Shown: in pieces, positions 26,777-35,877 of the stretch
Layout of the letters: each line of letters opens with the position of its first letter
Numbering within the stretch: position 1 is the stretch's first letter
Assembly: GCA_000752035.1 (NCBI GenBank)
Contig: CCFE01000031.1
Location: forward strand, 1 to 64,000
Direction of reading: 5' to 3'
Length of the DNA stretch: 64,000 bases
Origin: Bacillus rubiinfantis
GTDB lineage: Bacteria; Bacillota; Bacilli; Bacillales; Cytobacillaceae
Position numbers and translations under genes: made by a program
Notes under the pieces: model-generated
The model's input: only the letters and a program-made list of their open reading frames with translations
Database searches by the model: none
Told to the model about the DNA's origin: nothing

Positions 26777-28237
26777 TCATGTCCCACAAAATGTCCGGTA
26801 GGGGCGATCTGATTTAGGAGGTAATGTACAATATTCAGCCTGCTCAGGTAGGTGGGCAAAAGGTTTGGAGAGAACAGCAAGCAGTTTCTTCATTACACTT
26901 GTGTCTTCCTGATTTACGGCCGCATCAAGCGCCTCCTCAACACGATGATTCCGAGGTATTACGGCTGGATTGCTATTACGCATTAATTCCTGTATGGTAT
27001 CTTCGGATTGCTCTTGCCGCCCAAGTCTCTCGTGCCACCGTCTCTTCCATTGAGAAAATTCCTCCGTGGCAAACAACTTCAACCCATACGGTTTATCAAC
27101 TGTCAACCCTAGAAAAGTATTCGTATAATCTGCACTGTACTTTTGCATCAAGTTAAGCAGGTCAACCACAAGAGCTTCATCTTGTTCCTCTTCAGAAAAA
27201 ATCCCTAGTTTTGCCCTCATTCCAGCCAGCCAATAGCTCTGGTATAGCTTCCCATACTCTGAAATTGCAGCCTCCGCGAGTTTGACAGCTTCACCTTCAT
27301 CGTCATCAAGCAGCGGCAGCAGTGTTTCGGCAAAGCGGGCCAAATTCCAGCCACCAATGTACGGCTGATTACCATAGGCATAGCGCCCCTCAATATCAAT
27401 TGAGCTAAATACTGTAGCTGGTTCATAGGTATCCATAAAGGCGCAGGGGCCATAATCGATGGTTTCCCCACTAATAGCCATGTTATCAGTATTCATGACA
27501 CCATGAATAAAACCAACTAGCTGCCATTTCGCTATCAATCCTGCCTGATACTTAATAACCTCTTGAAGTAATGATAGATATGGATTTTCAGCCATGGCTG
27601 CCTGTGGATAATGCCGGTTTATCGTATAATCTGCTAATATCTTTAGTTCCTCATGTGAGCCAAAGGCCGTGATATATTGAAACGTACCTACCCTAAGATG
27701 GCTGGCAGCCACCCGTGTCAATATTGCACCTGGTAGTGGCGTTTCCCGAAAAGTTGTTTCACCAGTCGTGACAACTGCCAAACTGCGGGTGGTTGGAATT
27801 CCAAGTGCATACATTGCTTCACTAATAATATATTCACGGAGCATCGGACCTAGAGCAGCCCGGCCATCACCGCCGCGTGAATAAGGAGTTTTCCCTGAAC
27901 CTTTGAGCTGAATATCCAACCGCCCATCATTGGGGGTCAGCTGTTCACCTAGTAATACAGCCCGGCCATCACCAAGCATGGTAAAATGACCGAATTGATG
28001 ACCCGCATATGCTTGAGCAAGCGGGAAGGCACCTTCTGGAATTTGGTTACCAGCAAATATGGCTATACCCTCTTCTGTGTGTAATTTCGCTATATCCACC
28101 CCTAGGTCAGCTGCGAGTTTCTCATTCAGTATCACCAACTTCGGCGCTTTAACAGGGATTGGTTTTTGCTGAGTGAAAAATCGCCGCGGTAGCCGGGAAT
28201 AGCTATTATCAAAATTCCAGCCAAAATCTGTTTTCAT
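26777..28237 (-). CDS. selO: Protein adenylyltransferase SelO (YdiU/UPF0061)
   Basis: A 486-aa pseudokinase-fold enzyme that transfers AMP from ATP to protein Ser/Thr/Tyr, linked in other bacteria to oxidative-stress responses. Family motifs include YAGHQFGHFTMLGDGRA, QLKGSGKTPYSRGGDGRA, ILTRVAASHLRVGTFQ and HGVMNTDNM. The C-terminus is FCGT; a near-terminal Cys is where some animal homologues have selenocysteine. It is full length and single-gene, with its own terminators. Confidence 0.95.
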   Translation of the reverse strand: MKTDFGWNFDNSYSRLPRRFFTQQKPIPVKAPKLVILNEKLAADLGVDIAKLHTEEGIAIFAGNQIPEGAFPLAQAYAGHQFGHFTMLGDGRAVLLGEQLTPNDGRLDIQLKGSGKTPYSRGGDGRAALGPMLREYIISEAMYALGIPTTRSLAVVTTGETTFRETPLPGAILTRVAASHLRVGTFQYITAFGSHEELKILADYTINRHYPQAAMAENPYLSLLQEVIKYQAGLIAKWQLVGFIHGVMNTDNMAISGETIDYGPCAFMDTYEPATVFSSIDIEGRYAYGNQPYIGGWNLARFAETLLPLLDDDEGEAVKLAEAAISEYGKLYQSYWLAGMRAKLGIFSEEEQDEALVVDLLNLMQKYSADYTNTFLGLTVDKPYGLKLFATEEFSQWKRRWHERLGRQEQSEDTIQELMRNSNPAVIPRNHRVEEALDAAVNQEDTSVMKKLLAVLSKPFAHLPEQAEYCTLPPKSDRPYRTFCGT

Positions 28238-28372
28238 CGGGTCACCTTCCCTTCCTATTTAAAAAAGTTCCTAGTGCCTAAACCTTTATTAATATTTGTT
28301 TATGTTTATTATTTATACTGCTATATGCTGCAAATTATCAGCTTTATTCACCCCACAACATGAAGGGATCTT

Positions 28373-29758
28373 TTATTTTGAAACATGAAGAATAAAGTCT
28401 GCTAATAATCGTGCCCCAAAGCCAGTTGCTGCTTTAGTATAATAGCCGTTTTCCTCACGTTCCGTAACACCAGCCATATCGATATGGAGCCAGCGGCATG
28501 ATTCAGGGACAAAGCGTCGCAGGAATAAACCAGCTGTGATCGCTCCAGCCTCCCCTTTTGAACTTATATTACAGATGTCAGCATAATCGCTGTTTAAAAA
28601 AGACTCATAGGCATCCACTAGTGGCATCGGCCACACGAAATCGCCATTTTCGCGGCCAATTTTCATCAGTTCAAATGCTAAAGACTCATCACCAAATACT
28701 CCAGCCATCTTTAAACCGAGGGCATTGCCAATGGCTCCTGTTAATGTTGCAATATCAACTACATAGTTTGCATTCCATTCACCTGCACGAATTAAACCGT
28801 CTGCCAAGATTAAGCGGCCCTCCGCATCTGTATTCCCGACTTGAACAGTAAGTTCATTTTTGTAACGAATAATTTCACCAGGAAGTACTGAGGTATTATC
28901 TGGCATATTTTCAACAATCGGGATGAGTGCAACAACATTTACCTTTGCCTTTATGGCGGCTAAAAGTTTCACCGCCCCCGCGACTGCAGCAGCTCCCCCC
29001 ATATCCATACGCATATCACTGATATTTCTGCCACTTTTAAGACTGATGCCGCCCGTATCAAAGGTAACACCTTTTCCTACTAAGGCAACAAGCGGTTGTG
29101 ATGCATCCCCTTGATAAACGAGTTCTACAAAGGATGGTTGATATTTGCTGCCGCGTCCTACGGTTAACACACCATTCATTTCTAACTCTTCTAGTTTGTC
29201 TTTATTAAAAACGTTTACTTTTACCGCTGTCTCGGCGAATTCCTCTGTTAACAACGTCGGAAATGTTTCTGGATTTAACACATTTGGTACTTCATTCATT
29301 AAATCACGAGAATAGGACATGGCTGCTGCCCTTGTTTGTCCTGCTTCAATATATTGCGCTACATTGTGATCACCTTCAACTTGCAATTTGGTTTTAAAGA
29401 CAGTTTCTTGTGATTTATATGTAGCAAACTTGTAAGCACCTAATTGCCAGCCTTCCACAAAAGCTATTACTAGGCCAGCAGGAGATAAACTAGGAAATTC
29501 TTGTTTAAGACCATCCACCTTAATGGTCGCCTTATCTACTCTGCGCGTGCTTAGCTCTCGAGCAATTGCCCCAGCTGTCATGCGGACTTCTTCATATGTT
29601 TGTTGCTTTTCTGTTTTTGGCTTAACAACAACAATTAATTCATTAACATCCAGCAGGATTGAAAATGCTGTTGAGCTATTTTTCACGAATTCTGTAACTC
29701 TTTGATTGTTCTGAATACATGCATCATTAAAAAAAAGAATTGCAGCTTGAGTTGACAT
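28373..29758 (-). CDS. Leucyl aminopeptidase, M17 family
   Basis: 461 aa. An N-terminal macro-like domain (1-150) precedes the two-zinc catalytic domain, with the hallmark NTDAEGRLIL and the ligand stretch GKGVTFDTGGISLK. It releases N-terminal residues from peptides in the cytoplasm. The N-terminal domain is less conserved, as usual. No clear terminator is visible between it and selO. Confidence 0.93.
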   Translation of the reverse strand: MSTQAAILFFNDACIQNNQRVTEFVKNSSTAFSILLDVNELIVVVKPKTEKQQTYEEVRMTAGAIARELSTRRVDKATIKVDGLKQEFPSLSPAGLVIAFVEGWQLGAYKFATYKSQETVFKTKLQVEGDHNVAQYIEAGQTRAAAMSYSRDLMNEVPNVLNPETFPTLLTEEFAETAVKVNVFNKDKLEELEMNGVLTVGRGSKYQPSFVELVYQGDASQPLVALVGKGVTFDTGGISLKSGRNISDMRMDMGGAAAVAGAVKLLAAIKAKVNVVALIPIVENMPDNTSVLPGEIIRYKNELTVQVGNTDAEGRLILADGLIRAGEWNANYVVDIATLTGAIGNALGLKMAGVFGDESLAFELMKIGRENGDFVWPMPLVDAYESFLNSDYADICNISSKGEAGAITAGLFLRRFVPESCRWLHIDMAGVTEREENGYYTKAATGFGARLLADFILHVSK

Positions 29759-29865
29759 TTGGTTTTCCCCTCTCTCTGTTGTTTCTCCATTTATTTCGTG
29801 ATTCGAAGGGAAATACCTGCATTTATTTTTAAAAAATTATTTGTTCTTATCTCTTTAAAATAAAT

Positions 29866-29908
29866 AGGGCAATCCCCGCGGTATAGAAATACCATTGAGG
29901 ATTGCCCT
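29866..29908 (-). terminator. Terminator of the NlpC/P60 gene
   Basis: AGGGCAATCC pairs with GGATTGCCCT, with an inner GGTAT/ATACC stem, and TATTTATTTT follows on the minus strand. It lies between the NlpC/P60 stop and the aminopeptidase start. Confidence 0.85.
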
Positions 29909-29951
29909 ACGTTAAAATAATCTTTATTCATCTAGTAATAATCTACGGAAT

Positions 29952-31109
29952 TTAGCGTAATACTCTAGCAGCAGTAGTGAATTTAGCTGGATTAAATGGA
30001 GCAATCTTTACAACATCACCTGTTTGTGGAGCGTGGATATATTGTCCACCGCCAATATAAATTCCAACATGGTGAGCTGGATTTCCTCTGAATATTAAAT
30101 CTCCAGGCTGTACTTGGCTCAATGGGATTTTCGTTCCATAATTTTGTTGAGCACGGGATACCCTTGGAAGACTTACACCAACAGAGCGGAATACATATTG
30201 CGTAAATCCTGAGCAGTCAAAGCCGCTTGGTGTTGTACCGCCCCAGCGATAAGGAACGCCTCTGAATTGTTTAGCGTAGGCAATTACTCGGCTTGCCTTA
30301 CTCGCATCTGCAGGTAGTGCAGGTGCCGATGGTTTGGACTTTTCAGGCTTGTCAGCTTTAGGTGAGGACTGTTGGTCCTGTTGTTGACTTTCCGACTGTG
30401 TTGCAGTCTGAGACTCTTGTTGAGCCTGTTGCTCGGCTAACTGAGCTTGTCTTTCTTCTTCTTCTTCTGCCTTTTGGCGTGCTAACTGAGCTTTTTGACC
30501 TTTAAGCTTCGTTTTCGCAGCTGCTAGTTCTTTGGCGATTTCCTTTTTATCCGCTTCAATCTGTTTTTGCTCAACAGCCAATTCTTCCTGGCTATCTTTT
30601 AATTGATCGAGCTCTTTATGTAACTTCTCCTCGGCGTCTTTTAGAGCTTGTTCTTTTTCATTTAAACCGTTTAATAAATCAGTGTCACTTTGAAGAATTT
30701 GCGAAATTGCAGTAAACCTAGTTAAAAACTCTGATATATTTTCGGAGGATAACAACAATTCAGCATAAGTGGCTATTGATTGTTTCCCCTCAAGCTGGAT
30801 GCTTTTTAATCGCTCTGAATATACTTCTTTATGTGCTTCTAAAGCTTTTTTTGCTTCTTCGATTTCAAGCTTTGTCTTTCCAACTTTTTCTTGCTGAGTT
30901 TTGATACTTGCATTTAGCTTCTCGCTTTTATCCATTGCCACAATAATGCGGTCATCTAGCATTTGAATTTTTGTTTCAAAATCTTCAATTTGTCCTTGAG
31001 TAGCATCGATTTGTCCTTGTGTCACCGGAGTTGCAAAAGCGGGCGTTACTTGAAACATTGATGTGAGGACAGCAACCGATACTGTATATTTCATTACTTT
31101 TTTTATCAT
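29952..31109 (-). CDS. Secreted NlpC/P60 peptidoglycan endopeptidase, CwlO-like
   Basis: 385 aa with three parts: a signal peptide (residues 1-26, ending AFA), a long coiled coil (about 30-240, rich in K/E/Q with a QAQQES-type linker), and a C-terminal NlpC/P60 domain with catalytic Cys in SGFDCSGFTQYVF and His in NPAHHVGIYIGGGQ. This matches CwlO-type D,L-endopeptidases, which cut cross-link peptides during elongation and need FtsEX. A WalR-type box lies about 100 nt upstream, the known regulator of such genes in Bacillus. Confidence 0.92.
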   Translation of the reverse strand: MIKKVMKYTVSVAVLTSMFQVTPAFATPVTQGQIDATQGQIEDFETKIQMLDDRIIVAMDKSEKLNASIKTQQEKVGKTKLEIEEAKKALEAHKEVYSERLKSIQLEGKQSIATYAELLLSSENISEFLTRFTAISQILQSDTDLLNGLNEKEQALKDAEEKLHKELDQLKDSQEELAVEQKQIEADKKEIAKELAAAKTKLKGQKAQLARQKAEEEEERQAQLAEQQAQQESQTATQSESQQQDQQSSPKADKPEKSKPSAPALPADASKASRVIAYAKQFRGVPYRWGGTTPSGFDCSGFTQYVFRSVGVSLPRVSRAQQNYGTKIPLSQVQPGDLIFRGNPAHHVGIYIGGGQYIHAPQTGDVVKIAPFNPAKFTTAARVLR

Positions 31110-31149
31110 CCCTAAATCTCCTTTTGCATCCTAACTGAATTCAGACTTT

Positions 31150-31369
31150 AATATATTACTAGTTTATATGCCAACCGAACGAAAAACAAGGTGACTGTCG
31201 GTAATGTAATATAATTGTAATGTTATGTAGAATGATGAAATATAGAGTCGATAAAAAAATACAATAAAATAGAATCGAAATGGCCAAGCAGTCTATGCGA
31301 TAAAACTCATATCCATTATTAATCTTTCATTATATGATAGACCTAAGCCATAAAGTTTTGAGACGATTC
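31150..31369. repeat. Left copy of the 220-bp direct repeat flanking the IS
   Basis: From AATATATTACTAG to GAGACGATTC this 220-bp stretch is repeated at 33328-33547 with only about four substitutions (for example CGAAATGG here against AGAATGG there). It is the left arm of a very long target duplication and forms the upstream region of the NlpC/P60 gene. Confidence 0.93.
31205..31221 (+). promoter_or_regulatory. WalR-type box upstream of the NlpC/P60 gene
   Basis: TGTAAT-ATAAT-TGTAAT fits the published WalR (YycF) consensus TGTWAH-N5-TGTWAH exactly. It lies about 100 nt before the start of the CwlO-like gene. A second copy made by the duplication stands at 33383-33399, ahead of the LysR gene. 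Confidence 0.65.
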
Positions 31370-33327
31370 GGGTCTTTGACAGTTACATAAATATCAAAAT
31401 TGGGAAAAGCCTTGATAACAGGGCTTTTTTTAATGGAAAAACGTCAATTTTTTTCTCTTTTCTATTGAGTAATTTTGAGTAATGTGATATAATATAGCTA
31501 TCTGGGGGTGCTGGTTATGAGATTAAAAATTACCAAATCTAAAAATTCTTCATCTCTTTATGTTATTAAATCCACCTATAAGAACGGGAAACATTCCTCC
31601 AAGGTTGTTGAAAAGCTTGGTACATATGATGAACTTCTAAAAAAGTTAGATGGTCAAGACCCCATCGAATGGGCCAAACAGTACATTGCTGAACTTAATA
31701 AAAGGGAAAAAGAAGATAAGCGTAAGATTATGGTTCAATACTCACCTACAAAGTTGATTGAAAAAGAGGAGCGTCGCAGTTTTAATGGCGGTTACCTCTT
31801 TCTCCAACAGATTTATCATGAGTTACAGCTTCATAAAATCTGCAGTAAAATCTCTGACAGATACAAGTTTTCATTTAACCTAAATTCAATTTTGTCGCGC
31901 TTACTATACGGCAGAATTATTTTCCCATCTTCCAAGCTTGCTACCCACCATCTCTCTTCTAAGTTCATTGAACAACCTGATTTTGAACTCCAACATGTTT
32001 ACCGTGCCCTTGAAGTGATCGCCAAGGAAAATGATTTTATTCAATCTGAGTTGTACAAAAATAGCCTGAAAGTTTCCAAAAGAAATACTGGCATTCTTTA
32101 TTATGACTGTACGAATTATTTCTTTGAAATTGAACAGGAGGAAGGTTTAAAGCAATATGGTTACTCGAAGGAACACCGACCTAACCCTATTGTCCAGATG
32201 GGACTTTTTATGGATGGGGATGGGATTCCTCTTGCATTCAGTATCTACAAAGGGAATACCAATGAACAGATTTCATTAAAACCTTTAGAACAAAAAATCT
32301 TAAAGGACTTCCACTTATCTAAGTTCGTTGTTTGCACGGACGCTGGACTTGCCTCAACGGACAACCGGAAGTTTAATGATAAGGATGATCGCGCATTTAT
32401 TACTACTCAATCCATTAAAAAGTTAAAAAAACATTTAAAGGATTGGGCTCTTTCTCCAGAGGGTTGGAGACTTGGTGAGGATCGTGAGACCTATGACATT
32501 ACAAAGGTAGACGAAACGATGTTTGCTGATAAAACCTTTTATAAGGAGCGTTGGATCAAAGAGAATGGGTTAGAACAGAAGTTGATTGTAACTTATTCGA
32601 TCAAGTACAGGGACTACCAGCGGCGAATTCGTCAATCGCAGATTGACCGTGCTGTAAAAGCTGTTGATTCTACTCCTTCAAAGATAAATAAACACAACCA
32701 AAATGATTATAAACGCTTTATTGAGAAAACAAGTGTAACTCCTGATGGAGAAATTGCAGCCAAAGAGCTCTACAGAATTAATGCGGAAACCATCGCAAAA
32801 GAGGAATTATTTGATGGATTTTATGCTGTGTGTACAAATTTAGAAGATCATGCTCCTGCCATTATAAAGTTCAATCACAGGCGTTGGGAAATTGAGGAGT
32901 GTTTTCGTATCATGAAAAGTGAATTTAAAGCCAGACCCGTATACTTAAGTCGCGACGACAGGATCGAGGCCCATTTCACCACCTGCTTTTTATCGATGGT
33001 ACTATACAGGTATTTGGAGAAGAAGCTTGGCGGTCAATTCACATGCCCCGAAATAATACATGGTTTGAGAGAGATGAACTTTTACGAAATTATTGGAGAC
33101 GGTTATATCCCGACCTATACACGAACTGATTTCACAGATGCTCTACATGAGGCATTTGGCTTTAGAACAGATTATCAAATCATGAGTAACAGGCAGATGA
33201 AAAAAATTTTAAGAGACACAAAAAAATAAAAAAGGTACTCAATTATTACAAGATACAAAAAAGCTTGAAACGCCCTATTTATAAGGGGTTTTCAAGCTTT
33301 TTCTGTTCTCGAAGTGTCAAAGACAGG
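31370..33327 (+). mobile_element. IS1634-family insertion sequence
   Basis: About 1958 bp between the two 220-bp direct repeats. The ends share GTCTTTGACA-S-TT in inverted orientation (left near 31371, right ending near 33326). One transposase gene fills it. Terminator hairpins stand near both edges (AGCC/GGCT followed by TTTTTTT near 31406-31431; AAAGCTTGAAA ... TTTCAAGCTTT at 33259-33303), insulating it from neighbours. It appears intact. Confidence 0.92.
31517..33229 (+). CDS. IS1634-family DDE transposase
   Basis: 570 aa from the ATG at 31517; a GTG at 31508 is possible. The start MRLKITKSKNSSSLYVIKST and the region NTGILYYDCTNYFFE match the IS1634 branch of IS4-type transposases. A first acidic residue lies in YDCTNYFFE, a second in VCTDAGLAS, and the C-terminal HRRWEIEECFRIMKSEF carries the Glu of the catalytic DDE triad. 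The frame is uninterrupted, so the element may still be able to move. Confidence 0.93.
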   Translation: MRLKITKSKNSSSLYVIKSTYKNGKHSSKVVEKLGTYDELLKKLDGQDPIEWAKQYIAELNKREKEDKRKIMVQYSPTKLIEKEERRSFNGGYLFLQQIYHELQLHKICSKISDRYKFSFNLNSILSRLLYGRIIFPSSKLATHHLSSKFIEQPDFELQHVYRALEVIAKENDFIQSELYKNSLKVSKRNTGILYYDCTNYFFEIEQEEGLKQYGYSKEHRPNPIVQMGLFMDGDGIPLAFSIYKGNTNEQISLKPLEQKILKDFHLSKFVVCTDAGLASTDNRKFNDKDDRAFITTQSIKKLKKHLKDWALSPEGWRLGEDRETYDITKVDETMFADKTFYKERWIKENGLEQKLIVTYSIKYRDYQRRIRQSQIDRAVKAVDSTPSKINKHNQNDYKRFIEKTSVTPDGEIAAKELYRINAETIAKEELFDGFYAVCTNLEDHAPAIIKFNHRRWEIEECFRIMKSEFKARPVYLSRDDRIEAHFTTCFLSMVLYRYLEKKLGGQFTCPEIIHGLREMNFYEIIGDGYIPTYTRTDFTDALHEAFGFRTDYQIMSNRQMKKILRDTKK

Positions 33328-33547
33328 AATATATTACTAGTTTATATGCCAACCGAACGAAAAACAAGGTGACTGTCGGTAATGTAATATAATTGTAATG
33401 TTATGTAGAATGATGAAATATAGAGTCGATAAAAAATTACAATAAAATAGAATCAGAATGGCCAAGCAGTCTATGCGATAAAACTCATATCCATTATAAA
33501 TCTTTCATTATATGATAGACCTAAGCCATAAAGTTTTGAGACGATTC
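33328..33547. repeat. Right copy of the 220-bp direct repeat flanking the IS
   Basis: Near-identical to 31150-31369 and with the same end points. It stands directly upstream of the LysR gene, which thus keeps the original upstream sequence despite the insertion. Confidence 0.93.
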
Positions 33548-33619
33548 TTCCTTAATATAGCAAGACAATTGACATCGTTGTGAAAAACTATAATTAATCT
33601 GATAAAGGTGGTACTGATT

Positions 33620-34501
33620 ATGAATGTTGAAAATATTGAAGCATTTGTCTATGCAGTTCATTTAGGGAGTTTCGTTAAAACCGCCGAGGCCTTGTACTTA
33701 ACCCAGCCTTCTGTTACCGCTCGTATCCACTCTCTTGAGAGTGACCTAAATGTCAAATTGTTTCATCGAAGTGGCAAGACAATTTCCTTGAGTGAGCAGG
33801 GAAAGCTATTCTTGCCCTATGCGGAAAATATTTTACATTCTTATCAGGAAGCAAAATGCAAGCTACAGCAGCCGCTAGCGTCACCAGATGATGTCAAAAT
33901 TGGCTGTGCCAGTTCCATTTCAAACTATATTCTTCCAGAAATACTGCCTGCCTTTAAAAGGGCCTTTCCTAAGGTGAATATCAAAATTATCACAGGACAT
34001 TCCAATGATATCTTAGAAAAGCTCCTCCAAAAAAAAGTGGACTTCGGATTAGTGCGTACCGTCACACATGGAGAAATCGAGTCACTGCTATTTTGCCATG
34101 ATCCAATCGGCTTGTTCGCACCGCTTCATCATCCACTACTACAAAAAAGTCAGGTAACAATTGAGGAAATAAGCGAGCTGCCGCTCATCTTCTTTGATTA
34201 CGGGTCTGTTGATTGGCTAATGATCTATAATTTGTTTGCTTCAAAAAACCTGCAGCCCAACATCGTGCTTGAAGTTGATAGCATGGAGGCTGCAAAAAAC
34301 CTAGTTATTAACGGCATGGGCATTAGCTTTTTGCCTCAGCATTGTGTACAGTCAGAGCTTAAAGCAGGGAAGCTATTCCGTGTACCATTAATTTCATCGA
34401 CACAGCTTGATGTCAAAATCGATATTATTTATCGAAAAAATGAACAAAGGCCGACATTTATTGATTTTTTCATGCTTAACAATATCGTTCGCATGTCGTA
34501 A
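33620..34501 (+). CDS. LysR-family transcriptional regulator
   Basis: 293 aa from the ATG at 33620 (AAAGGTGG upstream). The N-terminal helix-turn-helix (FVKTAEALYLTQPSVTARIHSLESDLNVKLFHRSG) and the type 2 periplasmic-binding-like sensor domain (about 90-290) are complete. It lies 112 nt ahead of, and in the same direction as, an Asp/Glu racemase gene, a plausible target. Confidence 0.93.
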   Translation: MNVENIEAFVYAVHLGSFVKTAEALYLTQPSVTARIHSLESDLNVKLFHRSGKTISLSEQGKLFLPYAENILHSYQEAKCKLQQPLASPDDVKIGCASSISNYILPEILPAFKRAFPKVNIKIITGHSNDILEKLLQKKVDFGLVRTVTHGEIESLLFCHDPIGLFAPLHHPLLQKSQVTIEEISELPLIFFDYGSVDWLMIYNLFASKNLQPNIVLEVDSMEAAKNLVINGMGISFLPQHCVQSELKAGKLFRVPLISSTQLDVKIDIIYRKNEQRPTFIDFFMLNNIVRMS

Positions 34502-34613
34502 TGGCTAGAACTTTATATTGACAATTTCTATATTTACATAGATTGTTTTTATATACGTTGTCTTCAACCTGGGACTTATACTAGAGGTATACCAATAAGA
34601 AGGTGGAGATAGC

Positions 34614-35306
34614 ATGAAAACAGTTGGGATTATCGGTGGTATGGGACCACTGGCTACCATTGATTTGATGAACAAAATCGTTCTCTTAACACCGGCTAAA
34701 TCAGATCAAGACCATATTCATATGATTGTGGATAATTATCCGCAAATTCCAGACCGAACTGAAGCTATCATTGGGGATGGTACCGATCCGTTGCCATTTT
34801 TGATTCAGTCTGCACGCAGATTAGAAGCAGCGGGGGCGGATATGCTAGCAATCGCTTGCAATACGGCACATTATTTTCTACCAGGCATTCAGGCTGCTGT
34901 CAGCATTCCTATTCTCAATATGCCAAAAGAAACCATATGTAATATAGAAGAATCAGGTCTAAAACGTGTTGCCCTATTAGCAACCGATGGGACAATGGCG
35001 ACAAATTTGTATCAAACATATCTTGCCGAAAGCGGTTTAAGAGTGATACTTCCTGACGAAGAAACTCAAGCACATGTAATGGAAGGAATTTATTTAGTAA
35101 AGTCAGGTGAGATTTATAAAGCCAAATCACTAATTCTTCAAGCGGCTCAAACCATGATCCTCGCTGGAGCAGAGGCCGTCATTGCCGGCTGCACTGAAAT
35201 CCCCTGTGTCCTAAGCGAAGCGGACGGAATCAATGTGGTCGATCCTAGCAATATTTTAGCGAAAAAGATTGTCGATTTATCATTGGAGCAGCTAGTATAC
35301 TCTTAA
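34614..35306 (+). CDS. Aspartate/glutamate racemase family protein
   Basis: A 230-aa cofactor-independent racemase. It has the typical start MKTVGIIGGMGPLATIDLM, first catalytic Cys in ACNTAHYF and second in VIAGCTEIPCVL. It interconverts D- and L-aspartate (or glutamate). The ribosome site is AAGAAGGTGGAG. Probably regulated by the adjacent LysR protein; substrate choice between Asp and Glu is not certain. Confidence 0.92.
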   Translation: MKTVGIIGGMGPLATIDLMNKIVLLTPAKSDQDHIHMIVDNYPQIPDRTEAIIGDGTDPLPFLIQSARRLEAAGADMLAIACNTAHYFLPGIQAAVSIPILNMPKETICNIEESGLKRVALLATDGTMATNLYQTYLAESGLRVILPDEETQAHVMEGIYLVKSGEIYKAKSLILQAAQTMILAGAEAVIAGCTEIPCVLSEADGINVVDPSNILAKKIVDLSLEQLVYS

Positions 35307-35340
35307 ATGTAAACCCACCTTTTACATAACAAGCTAAACG

Positions 35341-35369
35341 AAAAAGGCAACCAATAGAGTTGCCTTTTT
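35341..35369. terminator. Bidirectional terminator after the racemase
   Basis: AAAAAGGCAAC and GTTGCCTTTTT form an 11-bp stem. It serves the racemase on the plus strand and the Spo0E-like gene on the minus strand. Confidence 0.85.
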
Positions 35370-35432
35370 CTACTATTTATTACGAATCTATAACATATAA
35401 TAATGGATAAGCAAGATTAATTCTGTGTTTGT

Positions 35433-35594
35433 TTAACGGCTGCTAACTAATTCGTTTAACGCGCTATCTAGCTGTTTGCTTGCTAATATTGTTTCTTTTG
35501 AACAAAGGCCCTTTTCCATTCCCAGCTCAATCATTCGCTGTCTCAATTGTTCAATTTCCATTAGTAATATGATATTTCTAGCTGTATCACGCAA
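35433..35594 (-). CDS. Spo0E-like aspartyl-phosphate phosphatase
   Basis: A 53-aa two-helix protein starting at a TTG (35594), preceded by AAAGAGGTG at 8 nt. It reads (L)RDTARNIILLMEIEQLRQ, then a second helix ETILASKQLDSALNEL with the SxxLD signature (SKQLD) of Spo0E phosphatases. Such proteins dephosphorylate Spo0A~P and hold back sporulation. The gene is easy to miss because of its TTG start and size, and it supports a spore-forming host. Confidence 0.85.
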   Translation of the reverse strand: MRDTARNIILLMEIEQLRQRMIELGMEKGLCSKETILASKQLDSALNELVSSR

Positions 35595-35755
35595 AAAAAG
35601 ACACCTCTTTCCACCAAATCATTTAAATACTAATGTCAATACCTACATTTATTACGCACTTGGAATTTACTATATAAAAACCCTTTTTAGTCCGTTATTT
35701 CCATATTATATAAATTCTATTACTTTTTGCTATGAAAAAAATCACAGAAAATAAA

Positions 35756-35790
35756 AACAGTCTTCACTTTTTGCAAGTGAGGACTGCTTT
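35756..35790 (-). terminator. Terminator of the MATE gene
   Basis: CAGTCTTCACTT pairs with AAGTGAGGACTG, flanked by A and T runs, about 90 nt after the MATE stop on the minus strand. Confidence 0.75.
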
Positions 35791-35877
35791 TACAATTTCT
35801 TCTTATTTGCCTACTTATTATCGGTTTGCGTCTAGAAGCATAGAGGATAACTTTCAAAAATTTAGAGCAATCGTCAA

